64,000 nt of DNA from Girardinichthys multiradiatus (taxonomy: Eukaryota; Chordata; Actinopteri; Cyprinodontiformes; Goodeidae): contig NC_061794.1 in NCBI RefSeq assembly GCF_021462225.1, positions 41,292,914-41,356,913 of the forward strand, given 5' to 3'. Of the stretch, positions 42,400-55,107 are shown one piece after another. The notes beneath the pieces were generated by a model. The model had not been told where the DNA came from. It saw nothing but the letters and a program-made list of their open reading frames with translations, and made no database searches. A program made the position numbers and the translations under genes. Position 1 is the stretch's first letter. Every line of letters begins with the position of its first letter.

Positions 42400-42965
42400 A
42401 AGGAAAGAAGGAATGGGCATGATAGTGGTCCAAATCACCAGCAGAAGATGTTCAGTAATGTGGCGTCAAATGCTTCTACCACCAAGCTGAACAGCAGGTG
42501 GGATTAGTGGGTCTGTAGTATTACACATACTTTGTTGCAGAAGGGGCTCAGTGAGAATAGTAGTTATCTTAAAATAAAAAAGCTGTAGGTTTTATTGCCA
42601 CATTTTGAACAATTGGAAAAAGTCTGGGGATGGATCCTTCCTGTTCCAGCACGACTTGTGCACAAACAAGGTCCATAAAGACGTGAATGAGCAAAGTTAG
42701 GTGTCAAACAATCTGAGTGGTCTGCAAAGACTCCTGAACTTACTCTGGCAGAACACCTTTGGCATGAACAACAGGTGAAACTGCAACCAGCATCTGTGTC
42801 TGACCTCAGCTTTGGCAAGAATGGGTAAATATTTACAATGAGAGTCCTAAACCTTTTGGAATGCATTATCAGAAGATTTGAAGTTGTTATAGCTGCTAGG
42901 GGTGGTAAGAAATTATTTTAGACTTAAGAAAGGGATTGTCATTCAACTCGCCCAGGGGCACATCA
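42400..42965 (+). mobile_element. Tc1-like relic, another family
   Basis: The order GATGTTCAGTAATGTGGCGT, TTCCTGTTCCAGCACGACTT, AAGGTCCATAAAGACGTGAA, GAACACCTTTGGCATGAACA and TTGAAGTTGTTATAGCTGCT follows the C-terminal half of a fish Tc1-like transposase (HDxAP-like, PIEHLW-like and AAKGG-like regions). The frame is destroyed. Confidence 0.65.
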
Positions 42966-44900
42966 ACATGTGGCAGGAGGAAGCTGTAATTGAACCGGCA
43001 ACTTTCAGATTGCAAGACGACTTCTTTCCTCACTGAGCCACAGTTGCCTCGTTTCACATCTAGCGTAAATCAAACATTTTTGACTGGGTGAAACATTTAG
43101 CTGTGAATTGACAAAATGCAGAACATGCCTTCATTACTGATGTTTGGGCTTCACTGTGCTTCATTTCTGGTAGAATTAAATATGCCCAAATAAGTTTACA
43201 TTGTTTTAAAAACCAACAACAGATTCAGGCTGTGTTGATTTAAAAGTCTGCAGTGGAGTTAAGTTTTAGAAAGGAAGTTGAAACAGCTGTTTGATGGCTC
43301 TGGTTTCTTCACAGCAACAACAACAGATTCACCCTCCGCTCTTCCTGCCTCACTCATTCTCGCCTCAGGACCAACTAATCTGGCACCACCTGTTGACTTG
43401 GCTACACTCACACTGTTCCACATAATCACAGGCCAGAACCCGCTCAGTCTGTCAACCCACTCCAACAAACCCCTGCATTTATCATACTCGATTAGCTACA
43501 CTGTGAGGGAAAAGTCTAGTAAGGACACAAGAAAGGCGCAGCTTATGCAAGTTTCTGAAACAAATCGAATGGTGGTATCACCACAAATCTCCATCCAGAG
43601 ACACAGAAAACAGTCAAGTGCATCTGGACAACAATAGATTTTTAAAATTGTGAGAACAGAATGGCCTTTAGGCCTCTTGACCCAGGAATTACATGTCCTC
43701 CTGGAGTCCTGACCATGGGGTGTAATTTCATGTTGATAAGCCCACTTTTCCAACAGTTCCCAAAGTCATGCTATCTCCTAACTGGTTGAAATTTTCAAGT
43801 AGACACAGCAGAGTTCCTGTAGGAGCTCCAACACGCTGAACGTGTCAAACCATGAGTTTTTGATCCATGTTTTGTATTTCATGACCCAAGACACACTTTG
43901 AGCTAAACCATCACAACACACCCTGCTGAGATCTGAGTAGAACATTTTGTTTGGGCACCACCTGCACATCAAAGCTCTCGTCTTCTCTTCTCACATTTTT
44001 TTTTCAGTACAGATCTTTTAGCTTATCCAAGGCAAAAAGAAAAGAAAGTCATAAAAGTAATGGGCTGAGAAAGCAAACATAATGGCTATAAGTATTAAAA
44101 AAAACTACTTGTTCTTCTGTTTTTAAGGACCAAAATTATCCTCCCAACCGAACCACTGATCTATTGACCAAATACTGTTTAAGTAGCTTTGAATTAAAAT
44201 GGAAATGAAATTAAGAAACTATTTCAGTAGAAATGTAAGGCCTGTATTTTTATTAACTTTACTGGAGAGAAAAGAGACAAATGGAGTGCTGCAATTCATA
44301 GAGGCAAACACAATGAGCTTCCTTCATGGGGCCAGGCTGTATCTTAGAGAATGAGAAGCTCTGTCATCCAGAAGGAGCTCAGAGGACAGCCTCTGCTCCT
44401 CAAATAGGAAAGAATCAGCAAATTCATTGTTGTCCTTTAATCAGGATCCTTCCCAGAGGGTTTTCTGGGAATCTCTCATCAGGAGAAGAGCCCAGGGAAG
44501 ACCCAGAACTTGCTGGAGGATGTATATCCTTTCTGGCTTGGGAATGCTTTGGGAATTCACATAATGAACTTCAAGTTGGTTCATCATCTAACTGTACTCT
44601 GATTGTGTTTCAGGTAGAAGCTAACAAATCTAAAGAAAGTATGTCAAATTAACTGTCAGCTCCACTCCAATTCTTTTATAAACACTCTCGGCCCATTGAA
44701 AACAGTGTCTTGGTAGAACAATGCCATGAACCAATTCCAGAGAAGCCAAAACAGACCAAGTAAGGTGGGCATTTACTGCCTCACCTGTTGGAAATTGATG
44801 GATATTTTACAGCTTAGTATCCTGTGTGAATCTTGGGTAATGATTGTTGCATAGTGGCAGTAATTTAATATAGGTTAGTTCCAGTGAAACTGAATGAAAT
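42966..44900. other. no recognised feature
   Basis: Contains a 119-codon plus frame at 43278-43637 with no recognisable family; Ser/Thr-rich and probably chance. Confidence 0.45.
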
Positions 44901-44904
44901 ATAC

Positions 44905-45720
44905 ACTCCTCATAAAAAGGTTAAGGATATTCAGATTTCGAGTGAAATTTATGGAAAAAATAAAATGTTATTGCTACAGTGATATTATATCATGAAAGTA
45001 GGGCATTTAAATAGAAGCACGCAATGATGATATCCTCATCTCAAACAATCTATTGAAACAAAAGCCACCCACGGTGGTGTGTATACCACAACAACAAATG
45101 TCTCAACAACGTATGAATTACAGATTGACAACGACGTCTCATGCTGTTCACAAGTCAATTTATTGTCTGCTGAGGCATAGCTCCCCACTCTTCTTGAAGG
45201 GCGGCCCTCAGGGTATTGACATTCAAGAGTATAGAGTTACAAGCCTCTACAACTCAGCTGATCAGCTAAGATTCAGTTCTGGAAAGTGAGAGCAATTCCA
45301 TTTGAGGAACCCCCAGTCTCCAGCAGCCGTTTCCTAATGATGCAACCTGGCCTGAGTAGTTCATGCATGGGCACAATGACCAAGCCCATACTACGTTTTC
45401 CGGTAGTATGGGCTTGTCACTGTTCCTGTTACAAAGTGTAAGCGCAGTTCTATATTGACTAGACACACCACAACCACCAAACGCTCGTCTGGTGACAACA
45501 CTGGCTGATGCATAGCCCTCTCTTTCACGTCTTCAACATCGGTGGCCGTCATCATTTCTTCTTGACGTGAATCAACTTTCATCAGAGAACAGCACTGAGG
45601 CCCTTTGGTCCCTTGTCTGGCATAAATGTCCGCTAACCCATGTTTAAATACCAATTCTGATTGAACTAGGAAATGTATTAGTCGATTCATGGATCGACCA
45701 ACTGTTCCAAATTTTGCCGT
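44905..45720 (-). mobile_element. Tc1-like relic, minus strand
   Basis: A minus-strand frame around 45590-45450 reads VLFSDES, stop, FTSRRNDDGHR, stop, RRERE, then VVTRRAFGGCG. This is the first catalytic-Asp block of a Tc1 transposase ending in the usual FGGG-like motif, with two stops. The left flank ACACTCCTCATAAAAAGGTT is a plausible decayed terminal repeat. A 14-bp-stem hairpin lies at 45381-45416. Confidence 0.6.
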
Positions 45721-46138
45721 TAAGCTCCTTGTTAGAGAACAACAAGTTTTGCAATAAGTACTGAAACATTGAACAGTTAAACATGTTCAATCAAATGCTT
45801 AGAGGACATTATATTACATTAACCTGTAAAGGTTGTAGTTCATTTTAGGTTCATCCAGATATTTTACCCGAAAGTCAAATATCCCCGACTTTTTGTAAAT
45901 AGTACAAAAGATCCCTCTCTTTTTAGTCCAAGCTTGCGAAAGTACTGCCCTGTTGGTAAGAAAGAGCTCTTCAAAGCATAACAGAGAGGGAACCAATAAA
46001 TGTGGCACCAGTGGCTTAGTTATAAACCTTTGCTTAACACTCAACAAATGTAATCGAACTAAAGATTGTATTTATCTATATTTATCTAATTTATTTCAGT
46101 ATGAGATTGTGCTACTGCAAAAGAAAAAAAAAAAAAAA

Positions 46139-46173
<35 letters not shown>

Positions 46174-48002
46174 AGTTCTAGTTTTTATATATTTATAACC
46201 AAAAAGGGAGGAGGACACTGAAGTAAGGCTGGTACAAATTTATGTGAAGGGCGCCTCTGACTGAGTTCCCATGAGTTTATCTATTGGGAGAGGTGGAATT
46301 CCAGTGGGAGATAAAAATACCTCTGAAGCTCTGTAGCTGCAGGTGTTATTACACCCTCCCTAGAGGCCCTGTAGACAGAGTAGGTGCAGAACAGCACACA
46401 GGGAAAGGTCCTGTAAGGAGACATCTCCAATACCCTGTTTGAGTTTTTGTTCATTAAAGTTTTCAAAACTGAACTTAACTTAAAAAAACGTTTATTACCT
46501 GCCACATATGGGGTTTGAACTTCTCTGCACATTCCCCAGATCTTGACAGCACAGTGGTAAGACCATTTATGGATTTTAAAGGTTTATAGAGCAGTTGCTT
46601 CTATTATGTTTGGCGAGCTATTGAAAGATGCTTCTGTGCAAGAGCTGGACCTACGCAAGAACCTGACACATACATTTTTCAAACTGTTGGAGAAGCAGAG
46701 TACAGCAGGCAGTCTGCTGCAGGGGCTGGCAACTCTCCCCACCTCCCTTATTTGAGGTTAGGGCCAGACCAGAACTAATAAACACTAAAGAAAGCCGTGT
46801 TTCAGAGAGCACTGTGAGCGGTAGGAGGCACAGCCAACTGCTGCTCAGCTTTATGGGCACACCTACAATTCCTAACCCATGAAAGCTGACTCAAAACCCC
46901 CTCAAAACACCCAGCTATCAGCAGTGATACTGAAATTCAGAGGAACATAATAAAGAAGGGGACATTTTTTTTATTTTTACTTCATTTCACTTTGGTCTTA
47001 CAACGCTAGATGGCTAGAGATTTTGCCATTTTTGTACAGACAGCCTATAATTTTTTAATGCCTAAAAATAGCCCTGAATGTTCTGAAGTAAATCCACCCA
47101 CAGACTGTCTTGCAGAGATGTGACCCAAACCCTTCGCCTAACAAGGGACTTTTCTGTTGGTAGTCTTCTATGTTTGATGAAGGAAGTCATTTATCTGCCT
47201 TGATCCAAAGATCAAGGCAATTTTTAACAACCCCCCAAAAAGCCAGAGAGCTTTTCTTCTTCAGCAGTACCCTAAAGGAGGACAGAAGAGAGCATTCCCG
47301 ACGGGAATTATCAGGTTCAGCCAGAGAGAAGGAATTAGGTTCCTACTTTCTTCATGTGAAACCTTCATTCTCATTGGCTCTTCCTCCTTCCAAAGCTTTA
47401 AACCCATGATTCAAACATGTTCTATCACCCCTTAACAAAGGGTCAAGAGGCAGGGCTAGTCCAAAGAAGTGGATTATCTATTAGAGGCTTGTTTCTCGAG
47501 AAGCATCTGAGGAACCTGAGAAAGATGGATGCTGGATTTTAAAACCTCAACTTTATGAAAGCTTTTCTTAATTCAACAGAATTTAGCAGGACTGTGGTTA
47601 GCGGTAGGAGTTTATGAGGACAAATCCTCTGGGCAAAAACTTTTAAAGGCCCTCTAGCAGAAGCACAAAAATTCGTTATTTATTCTGTCTCAATTCTGTT
47701 TCAACTGTTTTGCAACCTGCTTAAACATTTTAGCAAGCATAAAAAAAAAATTAAACACTTGAGCAAGTCTGAGGACAGACTTTGGACAAGCAAACGGAGA
47801 GTGCAGGATGAAGATATGGTAATGAATGAGCGCTGAGGGAAAAGCTGTTGGATGGGAGATAAACAAAGGTTCCCTCGTTAATTTTATCCAAGGTCAACAA
47901 GGGGCTTAAGAAAAGTTTCTAGAGACCTCTGAGCTTCCTTTGTCATTTACATTTTTTACAGGCCTGTCTGTTATCGGCTAATCTCTCAAATCATGAGAAT
48001 AT
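45721..48002. other. no gene; AT microsatellite inside
   Basis: AT-rich DNA with a poly(A)/(AT)n tract at 46121-46170. A plus frame at 47170-47409 shows no family. Confidence 0.5.
46121..46170. repeat. poly(A) plus (AT)n microsatellite
   Basis: A run of As followed by about 14 AT units. Confidence 0.97.
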
Positions 48003-48531
48003 ACAGGGTCTTGGAAAGTATTCACACCCCTTGATTTTTTTTTTTCCTCTTGCAATTTATTTACATTCAGAAATTTCGGTGTATTTTATTTATACTGTAT
48101 TTATGTGGTATTTCAAAACAAAGTGGTGCATAATTGTACTGTGGAAGGTGAATAATACAGGGTCTCCAATATCAGCCCAATTGACTTTGACAACCCTAAA
48201 TAAAATCCAGTACAACCAGTTGCCTTCAAAAGTCACCAAATGGAACACTTTTCAATCCATGATCCAAACACATGATTATCGCACAACTGCAAACCTAATG
48301 AGACATGCCCATTCACCTCTACTTGACAGACAGGGCAAGAAGAGCATGGATCAGAGAAGCAGCCAAGAGGTAACTCTGGAGGAGTTACAGAGATCCACAG
48401 CTCAGGTGGGAGAATCGTATTGGCAGGACAACTATTATAAATACAGTCCACAAATCTGGTCCTATGGAAGAGCGGCAAAAAAGCCAATGCAAGCAATGTG
48501 AATAAGATCAAGGGGCTTGAACACATTTATC
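48003..48531 (+). mobile_element. Tc1-like relic
   Basis: Starts CAGGGTCTTGGAAAGTATTC then ACACCCCTTGA (terminal repeat). It continues with CCTAAATAAAATCCAGTACA, ATCGCACAACTGCAAACCTA, AAGAGGTAACTCTGGAGGAG and TACAGAGATCCACAGCTCAG, and ends AAGGGGCTTGAACACATTT. The 156-codon plus frame at 48031-48501 is a chance frame through it. The hAT-type MITE lies at its right end. Confidence 0.75.
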
Positions 48532-48928
48532 TAGGGCTGCAACTAATAATTATTTTGCTAATTAGTTAATGTGTTGACAAATTTTTCAATTAACAGATGA
48601 ATGAATGAATAGCAAAAGGTACTTAATGTATATATATATATTTTAATATTTTTTTTTTTACAGAATTTGAACTAGGTGAAGCTAAAGCTATGCCACTTAT
48701 GGAGTTCTGGATAGAGAATATTTACAGACAAGAAAGGTTTTACATCTTAAATGCAAAATGTATATACTTTGTACAGTTTTGGCTTAATTTCTGCTCTGAA
48801 TGGGCTGTTATTTCCAAAAATGGCATGTTTTAGGATCTGTATACTCCATTTAACGATTATTCAATTAGTTGACGATTATTTCCATAATCGATTAATCACG
48901 ATTAATCCAATGAATTATTTCAGCCCTA
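48532..48928. mobile_element. hAT-type MITE, TAGGGCTGCAACTAA type
   Basis: Termini TAGGGCTG and CAGCCCTA are inverted, followed inward by AATCGATTAATCACGATTAA-like DNA typical of this teleost MITE. Flanks CATTTATC (48524-48531) and CTTTTATC (48929-48936) match at 7 of 8 bases, a slightly decayed hAT target duplication. 397 bp, non-coding. Confidence 0.88.
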
Positions 48929-48936
48929 CTTTTATC

Positions 48937-51900
48937 TGTCACCTTTTTAATTCTATTTAAATCTGCACCAGAACCTGTCTGATGGAATGAATGTCGCATC
49001 CTGTTTTACACCCCAGAGGTTGTTTTTTTCCCTATTTCAGACTTCTCATCCTGTTTAACCTGAGATAAAACATATCAGTATGAGTTGCACTGAAAAGCTA
49101 TGACAATATGTATTTCGGTTAGTGACTGTATCAACAATATATTAAAACACCAAAGCTTGGATTCTTCCTGTCTAGACTGTTACCCTGCAGCGATGTTTCA
49201 CCAGTCAATGTCACAGACAGAACATCAGACATTTTTTTGGTCTCACCTGTCATGATTCACAACATAATTAAAAGAAATGCAATTATTTATAATAAAGACA
49301 ATTATTCCATTTGAAATGCAGATTCATAAATATAGGTCCCTTCATTCACATCTGGTTTTATGTACCACAGGGAGCAATAATTAGATCAGACAGTACGTCA
49401 AGAGGAAAAAAAGCATGAGCTGTAGGAGAGATAAAAGAGAATTTTGGTAAGCCTGACAGCCATCCCATTTTCCTGATGAACTTAGGGGAAGGAATTCCCC
49501 CAGACAGAGCCACGCCTGTTGGATGTTACGCTTAGAGCGCCAGGTAAAATCCCTAAGCTAAATTAAACACTTCCTTTACTCTACTTACCCTTCCTCTACA
49601 CGATCGTCTCAAACATAACAAATTGCATGTACAGAACAATACCTACATGTTTACTATATATCAGTACATCTGGCACATTGTTACTCATTTTAACCAACAG
49701 GAAACACAAAGAAGCAAATAACAGTATGTAAGATATTGCTATCTTTTCACTGAGTTCAGCATACCCAAAGCCTCAGTGCCTAAATCAATACAGTTATTTA
49801 GTTTGTTGACACTGAGCTTTAGTGGAAGTCTGGAACATGGCTTGCATTAATAGATTATAAGAAAAATGCTAGAGTCAATAAATTTTAACAAAACAAATAA
49901 GGCTCTTGTGTTTGAGAGCATCATTGCTGGTGGGTTTTGTCTTTCGTGCAGAGGACATGAAATACAACAATAAACTCCTTGTTCTCAAATTGTTGCAAGA
50001 TTTAAATGTCAAGTGACGAGGCACAGCCTTCTGGTGCAGGCTAGGAAGGGAGAGATGCATGCACTGTTTGAAGACTATAACGCTTCACGTCCTGTTAGCT
50101 TTGCATGATTTGAAATAAAGTCAAGGGCACATAATCTTAAACTGAAACTAAACTGAATAATCGTCTTTCTTATATTTAAAGTCAGAATTATTAGGTATTT
50201 ACTTTTGAATTGCTAATTATCAACGGTGGGTAAATCAGTGAGACATTACAATTGATTTACCCACCCATAAAAAGCTTCAAAGAGTACAGACAGCCAGGAG
50301 TTAGATATAAAAGTCTGCCATTAATCTAAAAAAGATTCATAATTCTCATGCTGGCGTGTGAGTGTGTTTGTGGATGTGAACATAAAGAAGCCATTTTTAC
50401 AAATAAACGGATGGAAAGTTCAGAAGAATGTGAGGTCTATTTGTTGTGGACTTTGTTCCAATGGAAGAAAAAATGAAAAATGCTTCATTTGTTTACTCCA
50501 ACAAATAATTTATTTAGATTGTTTGAATTAATACCATATGATTCATGGAGAAAAAAGGTATAAGAACATCTGGCAGACTGAATTTAACCAGAAGTCCTGA
50601 GCAAATGCTGTAAACATTTGCTTTCTCACCACCATATTCTCAGAACTTTGGAGGAAAAGGGAGGCTGCACTCTATGCATTTCAAAAAATGCTTTTTCTGA
50701 TGGTAGTAAGTAGAATTATAAGAGGTGCACCGAGGAGTTAATCATTTTAAAATAGTCAGTCCAGACATATAACCAGTTGGTCAGAAATCTGATGTGAATA
50801 AAAGCAATACAAGGTCAGGTTGACAACACTCTTCAGTGTGAACGCTGCCACTGAGAGAAGAAGGCTCAAAGTTAAGAATTTTTAGTATCAATGAGGTGCT
50901 TAAAAATGAATCAGACAAAACACAGAGATGTCAAAGTTTTTAAAAGGAAATTGTATTTTGTACGATGTGAGACATTTCTGTGATTAATTCAGGCTGCAAG
51001 AGAGGGAGAGAGAGGAAGACTTTGAGCAGATACCAGGAAAGCTGAAAGCAGCACAGTAAAGGTGTTCTGTTTTAGTCTTTGGAGATGTCAGCTTCTGTCT
51101 GTCATGGAATATGTGGGATTTGGACATTTTTGCAGACTTTTGGAAATCTCCGTTAAGGTGAGGATCTGCATTCTCTACAAACATGAACCTGTTGTTAAGA
51201 TCAGTCTCAGCAGTTTTACAAAAATCAATGATCAGAAATTGGCCATAAATTTCTGATCTGTGCATCTTTAAGAACTATTAATGTGAATGCTTTTTCTTCC
51301 TTTGACTAACTGTATACCTGTTAAAATAACTATTTAAAATACCCACAAGAGCATTTGTTTATGGAGTGTTATTAAAGAGCATGTTGACTCTAGAAAGGAA
51401 GGCAATTGTTAGGATTTGTGCATGAATGCTGCATGTGATCCAAACAGATGCAGGAGGCTTAAGATAATGTGCTACTCTTTGTAGATGCTGCACGGCAAAA
51501 CAAAAGATCTACATCTGACAGACATAAAGTCTGGACGTACGTTACTTTCAACAGCTGACAGACAAATTTCTTCACTTGTCCCCATAATTCAAAAGCAGGC
51601 CTTCATTTGGTCATTGGCTCACAACTACAAAGACATCTGTTTGCCCTGAGTTTATGCAATAATATACAAACCAGGAGCAGGAGTAACCTGCCTATTCATT
51701 TGAAGCAGATGAGAGGAATCCATTTCCTTCTATAATAAGAGGTAATTAAAGGCAAGGGGAGCAGTGCATCTGTTTGAAAATCCACCAAGGTGTGGTGGTT
51801 GATCTGCAGAGTGAACCCTCTATCTGCTGGAGTCCAGGGAAACTAACTAACTAACTAACTAACCATATGTATGACTTATCATTTTGCTGATGCACGTTTC

Positions 51901-52435
51901 ATCACAAGCCTGTTGACCTTTCAAAAGGAGAAAAGGGTCACAGCTTTGGAGGCAACATCTCTCCAGAGATTTGACAATTTACAGTTGTAGAGCAGAATCT
52001 CAATTGTTCCAGACTATAACGGGAAGTTCTTGCAATAAAAAAGGTGTTTATATGAACAAAAAGACCACGAGCAAGGCCAGAGGGCTGGATCACATTAACA
52101 TAAGACATGCAACAATGTCTGCAGGCTTTAGAATAAAGTGTTTTTGTCACTAATGTCACACCCTGCTATTCAGTGACGATACCTTTCTTAAAATATTTCA
52201 GATACAAATGACAAAGAGAAGTGCTTATTTGGATATGAATATTTTTACACCAAGCAGAAGACACAGTGGTCGCATTGAAGAGAGCTGAGATGAAGAATAT
52301 AGTTTGTTTGCAATTATAAGACAGGAAGAAACTCAATAAATTATATCACCAAAACAGTTATAGTTTTCAGAAATTCTTTTCAAAAATGTAACTCATCTAT
52401 TATATACTGTAGATTTGTTAAACACAAAGTAAATT
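48937..52435. other. no gene; hairpin and AACT microsatellite inside
   Basis: AT-rich DNA. A 13-bp-stem hairpin is at 50225-50265 and an (AACT)n tract at 51841-51863. No gene recognised. Confidence 0.5.
51841..51863. repeat. (AACT)n microsatellite
   Basis: Five to six tandem AACT units. Confidence 0.95.
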
Positions 52436-52439
52436 ATGC

Positions 52440-53330
52440 ACATGTTTATTTCTGATCATGAAAACCCTAAATTCAGCTGTGTGTCCAGCAGGCGGTCATT
52501 GATACCCTAGACAGTGAGAGTAAGCTGGCTGTTCCGAGATGGATGTATCTAAGTAAATTCATGGAAAGTTGAGTGGAAGGAAAATCTGTTGTAGAAAAAG
52601 ATGCACAAACAACAGAAGTATGGGCAGCACTGTGAAGGTGAGGAGGATTCACAGGGTGTGGAATGCTGCTGGAGATGGTGCTTCAGAAGCCAAAGACATA
52701 TCATGGGCTACAACCCAAAGACAAGAAGCATCTTGTAAGAAAAAAAGGACTGGACTGTTGCTCAGTGGTCCAAAGTCATCTTTCTAGATTGAAGTTAATT
52801 ATGCATTTTATTTGGAAAACAATATCTCAATGTTTGGAATCAGAGTTCCTTGAGGTCCAGAGTTAAGTTTCCACAGTCAGTGATGGTTTACGGAGCCATG
52901 TCATCTGCTGGTGGTCAAGAGAAAAATTAGCCACCAGAACCAGCAATGCAGAGCTGAAGACTGCTGATCAAACATCTGGGTTTCCTTAACAACTCAGCAG
53001 AACCACAAGCTGATCGGCTCTATGCCATCAATGCAGTAATCCATATAAATAGGAGCCCGACCAAGTAGTAAGTGCACATACTATACAGCGTAGGAAAGTT
53101 ATTTTTTTTAGGTCAACATTTCTGAATTTTTGCTATATTTAGAATTCTTGAATATTTTTTATTAGCTGTAAGTCTCTACCATCAAAATGAATATAAATAA
53201 ACACTTGAAATGAATTACATTGAAGCAAATCACACATAATAAATCTGTAAAATTAAATAAGTTTAAATTTTTGAATCGAATTACTGAAATAAACATTTTG
53301 ATGGTATTCTAATCACCGAGATGCGCCTTT
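52440..53330 (+). mobile_element. Tc1-like relic of the 8765 family
   Basis: Starts near GAAAACCCTAAATTCAG. Transposase traces include VIDTLDSE near 52494, a CC-KRCTNN stretch, then TGGACTGTTGCTCAGTGGTC and CAAAGTCATCTTTCTAGATT (KV-F--D box). The right terminal repeat is decayed: AGCTGTAAGTCTCTACCATC, ATTACTGAAATAAACATTTT, GATGGTATTCTAATCACCGA. It corresponds to the older family split at 8765/10401. Confidence 0.7.
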
Positions 53331-54117
53331 AAAATGAAAGACATCTTGTATACTATTCAAACATGATTTTAGAAAGACGTGCTTTCTCTCAGGGCTGCAG
53401 CAAAACCTGCTGACTGGCTTCAGACACACTGCCCTCAGGGCTGATCAAGCCCTAATCTCAGCCTGTCTGGCTTGTCGGGTCTAAAACACAAATCCACATG
53501 AAAGAACAACTCGGCACTCGTTCCTCTGTTATCTCACACAAATCTTGTTTTCCATTATTCCTGCACTGGGAAAGTCCTGATGAAACATCAGTCTGGGGTT
53601 ATCAATGTGCCCGCAGCCAGGTCTGCTGTCTGTGCCAAAGGATCTGAGCACAGTCTGATGTTTGTGCCAAACTGTACAACCCCACCGCCCACCCAGCGTG
53701 CCCCCACCTCCAACTCTTGAACCAGTGACTGAGTCGTAATAAGCCTTAGTAGGTGATGCCTTTGTCATCTTGACGCAGCTAAAGGAGCATCCTCTGACTA
53801 TCCTCAGTCTACACAGTAAAGGCGTACATGCCCCAAGTTCAAGGGAAAAACCATTTAATTACCCCTTATTGAGCAAAAATTGCATCACTTTGATGGAGGT
53901 GCTGTAAGCATGAAATCAGCTAGAGAGCTGGGGTCTTTAAGGTTGTTAAAGATTACTGAAAGAACAGCAAAGAAAATAAAGGCAAAGCTCCACTTTCTAA
54001 AAACTTTGAGAGAAATCTCAATTCAACATGAGAAAGTGCATGCAACTGAACAAGGCACTTCAAAACTACAATTCCTTGCCAAAGTGTTCATATCCTTTTA
54101 ACCTTTTTACACTTCTG

Positions 54118-54345
54118 CATGGAGGTTGCATGTTGTCCCTGTGCAGGTGTGCGTTCTCTCTGGGAACTTCAGCTTTCACCCTAAGTCCAGGAATATGCAT
54201 TTAAACTTAACAGATCACTATAAAGTACCTTTAGCTGTGAGTGTGTTCATGTTGTCTGTGTGTGCCCTGTGATGGACTGGCGACCTGTCCAGGGTGTACC
54301 CCACCTCTCACCCACTGACCACTAGAGCCAAGCATTTGCCCACCC
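54118..54345 (+). repeat. teleost interspersed repeat, second copy
   Basis: TGCATGTTGTCCCTGTGCAG, CGTTCTCTCTGGGAACTTCA, GATGGACTGGCGACCTGTCC and AGGGTGTACCCCACCTCTCA in the same order as the copy at 16680-16962. It ends close to the left edge of the Rex3 insertion. Confidence 0.7.
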
Positions 54346-54585
54346 ACACTCCTGCAATGATAAGCAGTCAAAGAAAATTGGTGGATGGAAAATTTTCTAC
54401 ATTTATTAATAAAATCTGAGAAGTCGTCGTCGTCTTCCGCTTTATCCGGGACTGGGTCGCCGGGGCAGCAGACGTTCCCAGGCCAGCCGAGAGACATAGT
54501 CCCTCCAGCGTGTCCTGGGCCGTCCCCTGGGCCTCCTTCCGGTGGAAAGGAGGCCCAGGGGAATAGGCCTTTACAGGGGAATAGG

Positions 54586-54624
54586 ATTTTACAACTATCT
54601 CCTAATAGGAGATAGTTGTAAAAT
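54586..54624. repeat. 39-bp near-perfect palindrome at LINE 5' junction
   Basis: Two 19-bp arms (ATTTTACAACTATCTCCTA and its exact reverse complement) flank a single A at 54605. The right arm is the start of the L2 insertion. Just left, GGGGAATAGG occurs twice (around 54558 and 54577), and a 13-bp inverted repeat (CCTGGGCCTCCTT / AAGGAGGCCCAGG) surrounds 54540. Confidence 0.95.
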
Positions 54625-54988
54625 CTCTGTGCTTATACGTGACAGAAAGACCAAAGCCAAAAGGATAAGAGACAGTAATAAACAATCAAAAAAAGCCATA
54701 AACTGTCAGGTACAACCAGACACAGAGTTAATATCAGCAACTAAGTCATATAAACTGGCGTTATTGTACATTAGATCTCTGTCAGTAAAATCATTTTTAA
54801 TCAATGACTTCATTACTGACCACAATCTTGATGTTATGTTTTTAACAGAAACATGGTTACATGAATTTAATGAAGCTCCCATTCTGATAGAGTCGATGCC
54901 TCCAAACTACAATTTTCTTTGTGAGAGCAGACAGCAAAGAAAAGGTGGAGGGGTGGCCACTTTGTTTAAAGATTTAGTCAGACAGTCA

Positions 54989-55107
54989 TTTTCTACCGCT
55001 TATTCCATAGTGGGTCGCGGGGAAGCTGGTGCCCATCTCCAGCAGTCTATGGGCGAGAGGCGGGGTACACCCTGGATAGGTCGCCAGTCCATTGCAGGGC
55101 ACACACG
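54989..55107 (-). repeat. interspersed repeat inserted in the L2 endonuclease region
   Basis: TTCTACCGCTTATTCCATAG, TGGGTCGCGGGGAAGCTGGT, TCTATGGGCGAGAGGCGGGG and GGATAGGTCGCCAGTCCATT read in reverse orientation to the 54118 copy. It breaks the LINE frame between LFKDLVRQSF and the following block. Confidence 0.7.

Noticed and set aside
43278..43637. 119-codon plus-strand open frame
   Set aside because: Ser/Thr-rich with no recognisable domain, no splice context and a comparable antisense frame; likely chance.
46121..46170. AT-rich foldback as a regulatory hairpin
   Set aside because: Simple (AT)n microsatellite; self-complementarity is trivial.
48031..48501. 156-codon plus-strand open frame
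   Set aside because: It runs through a Tc1 relic out of the transposase frame; the DNA wording, not the protein, explains it.
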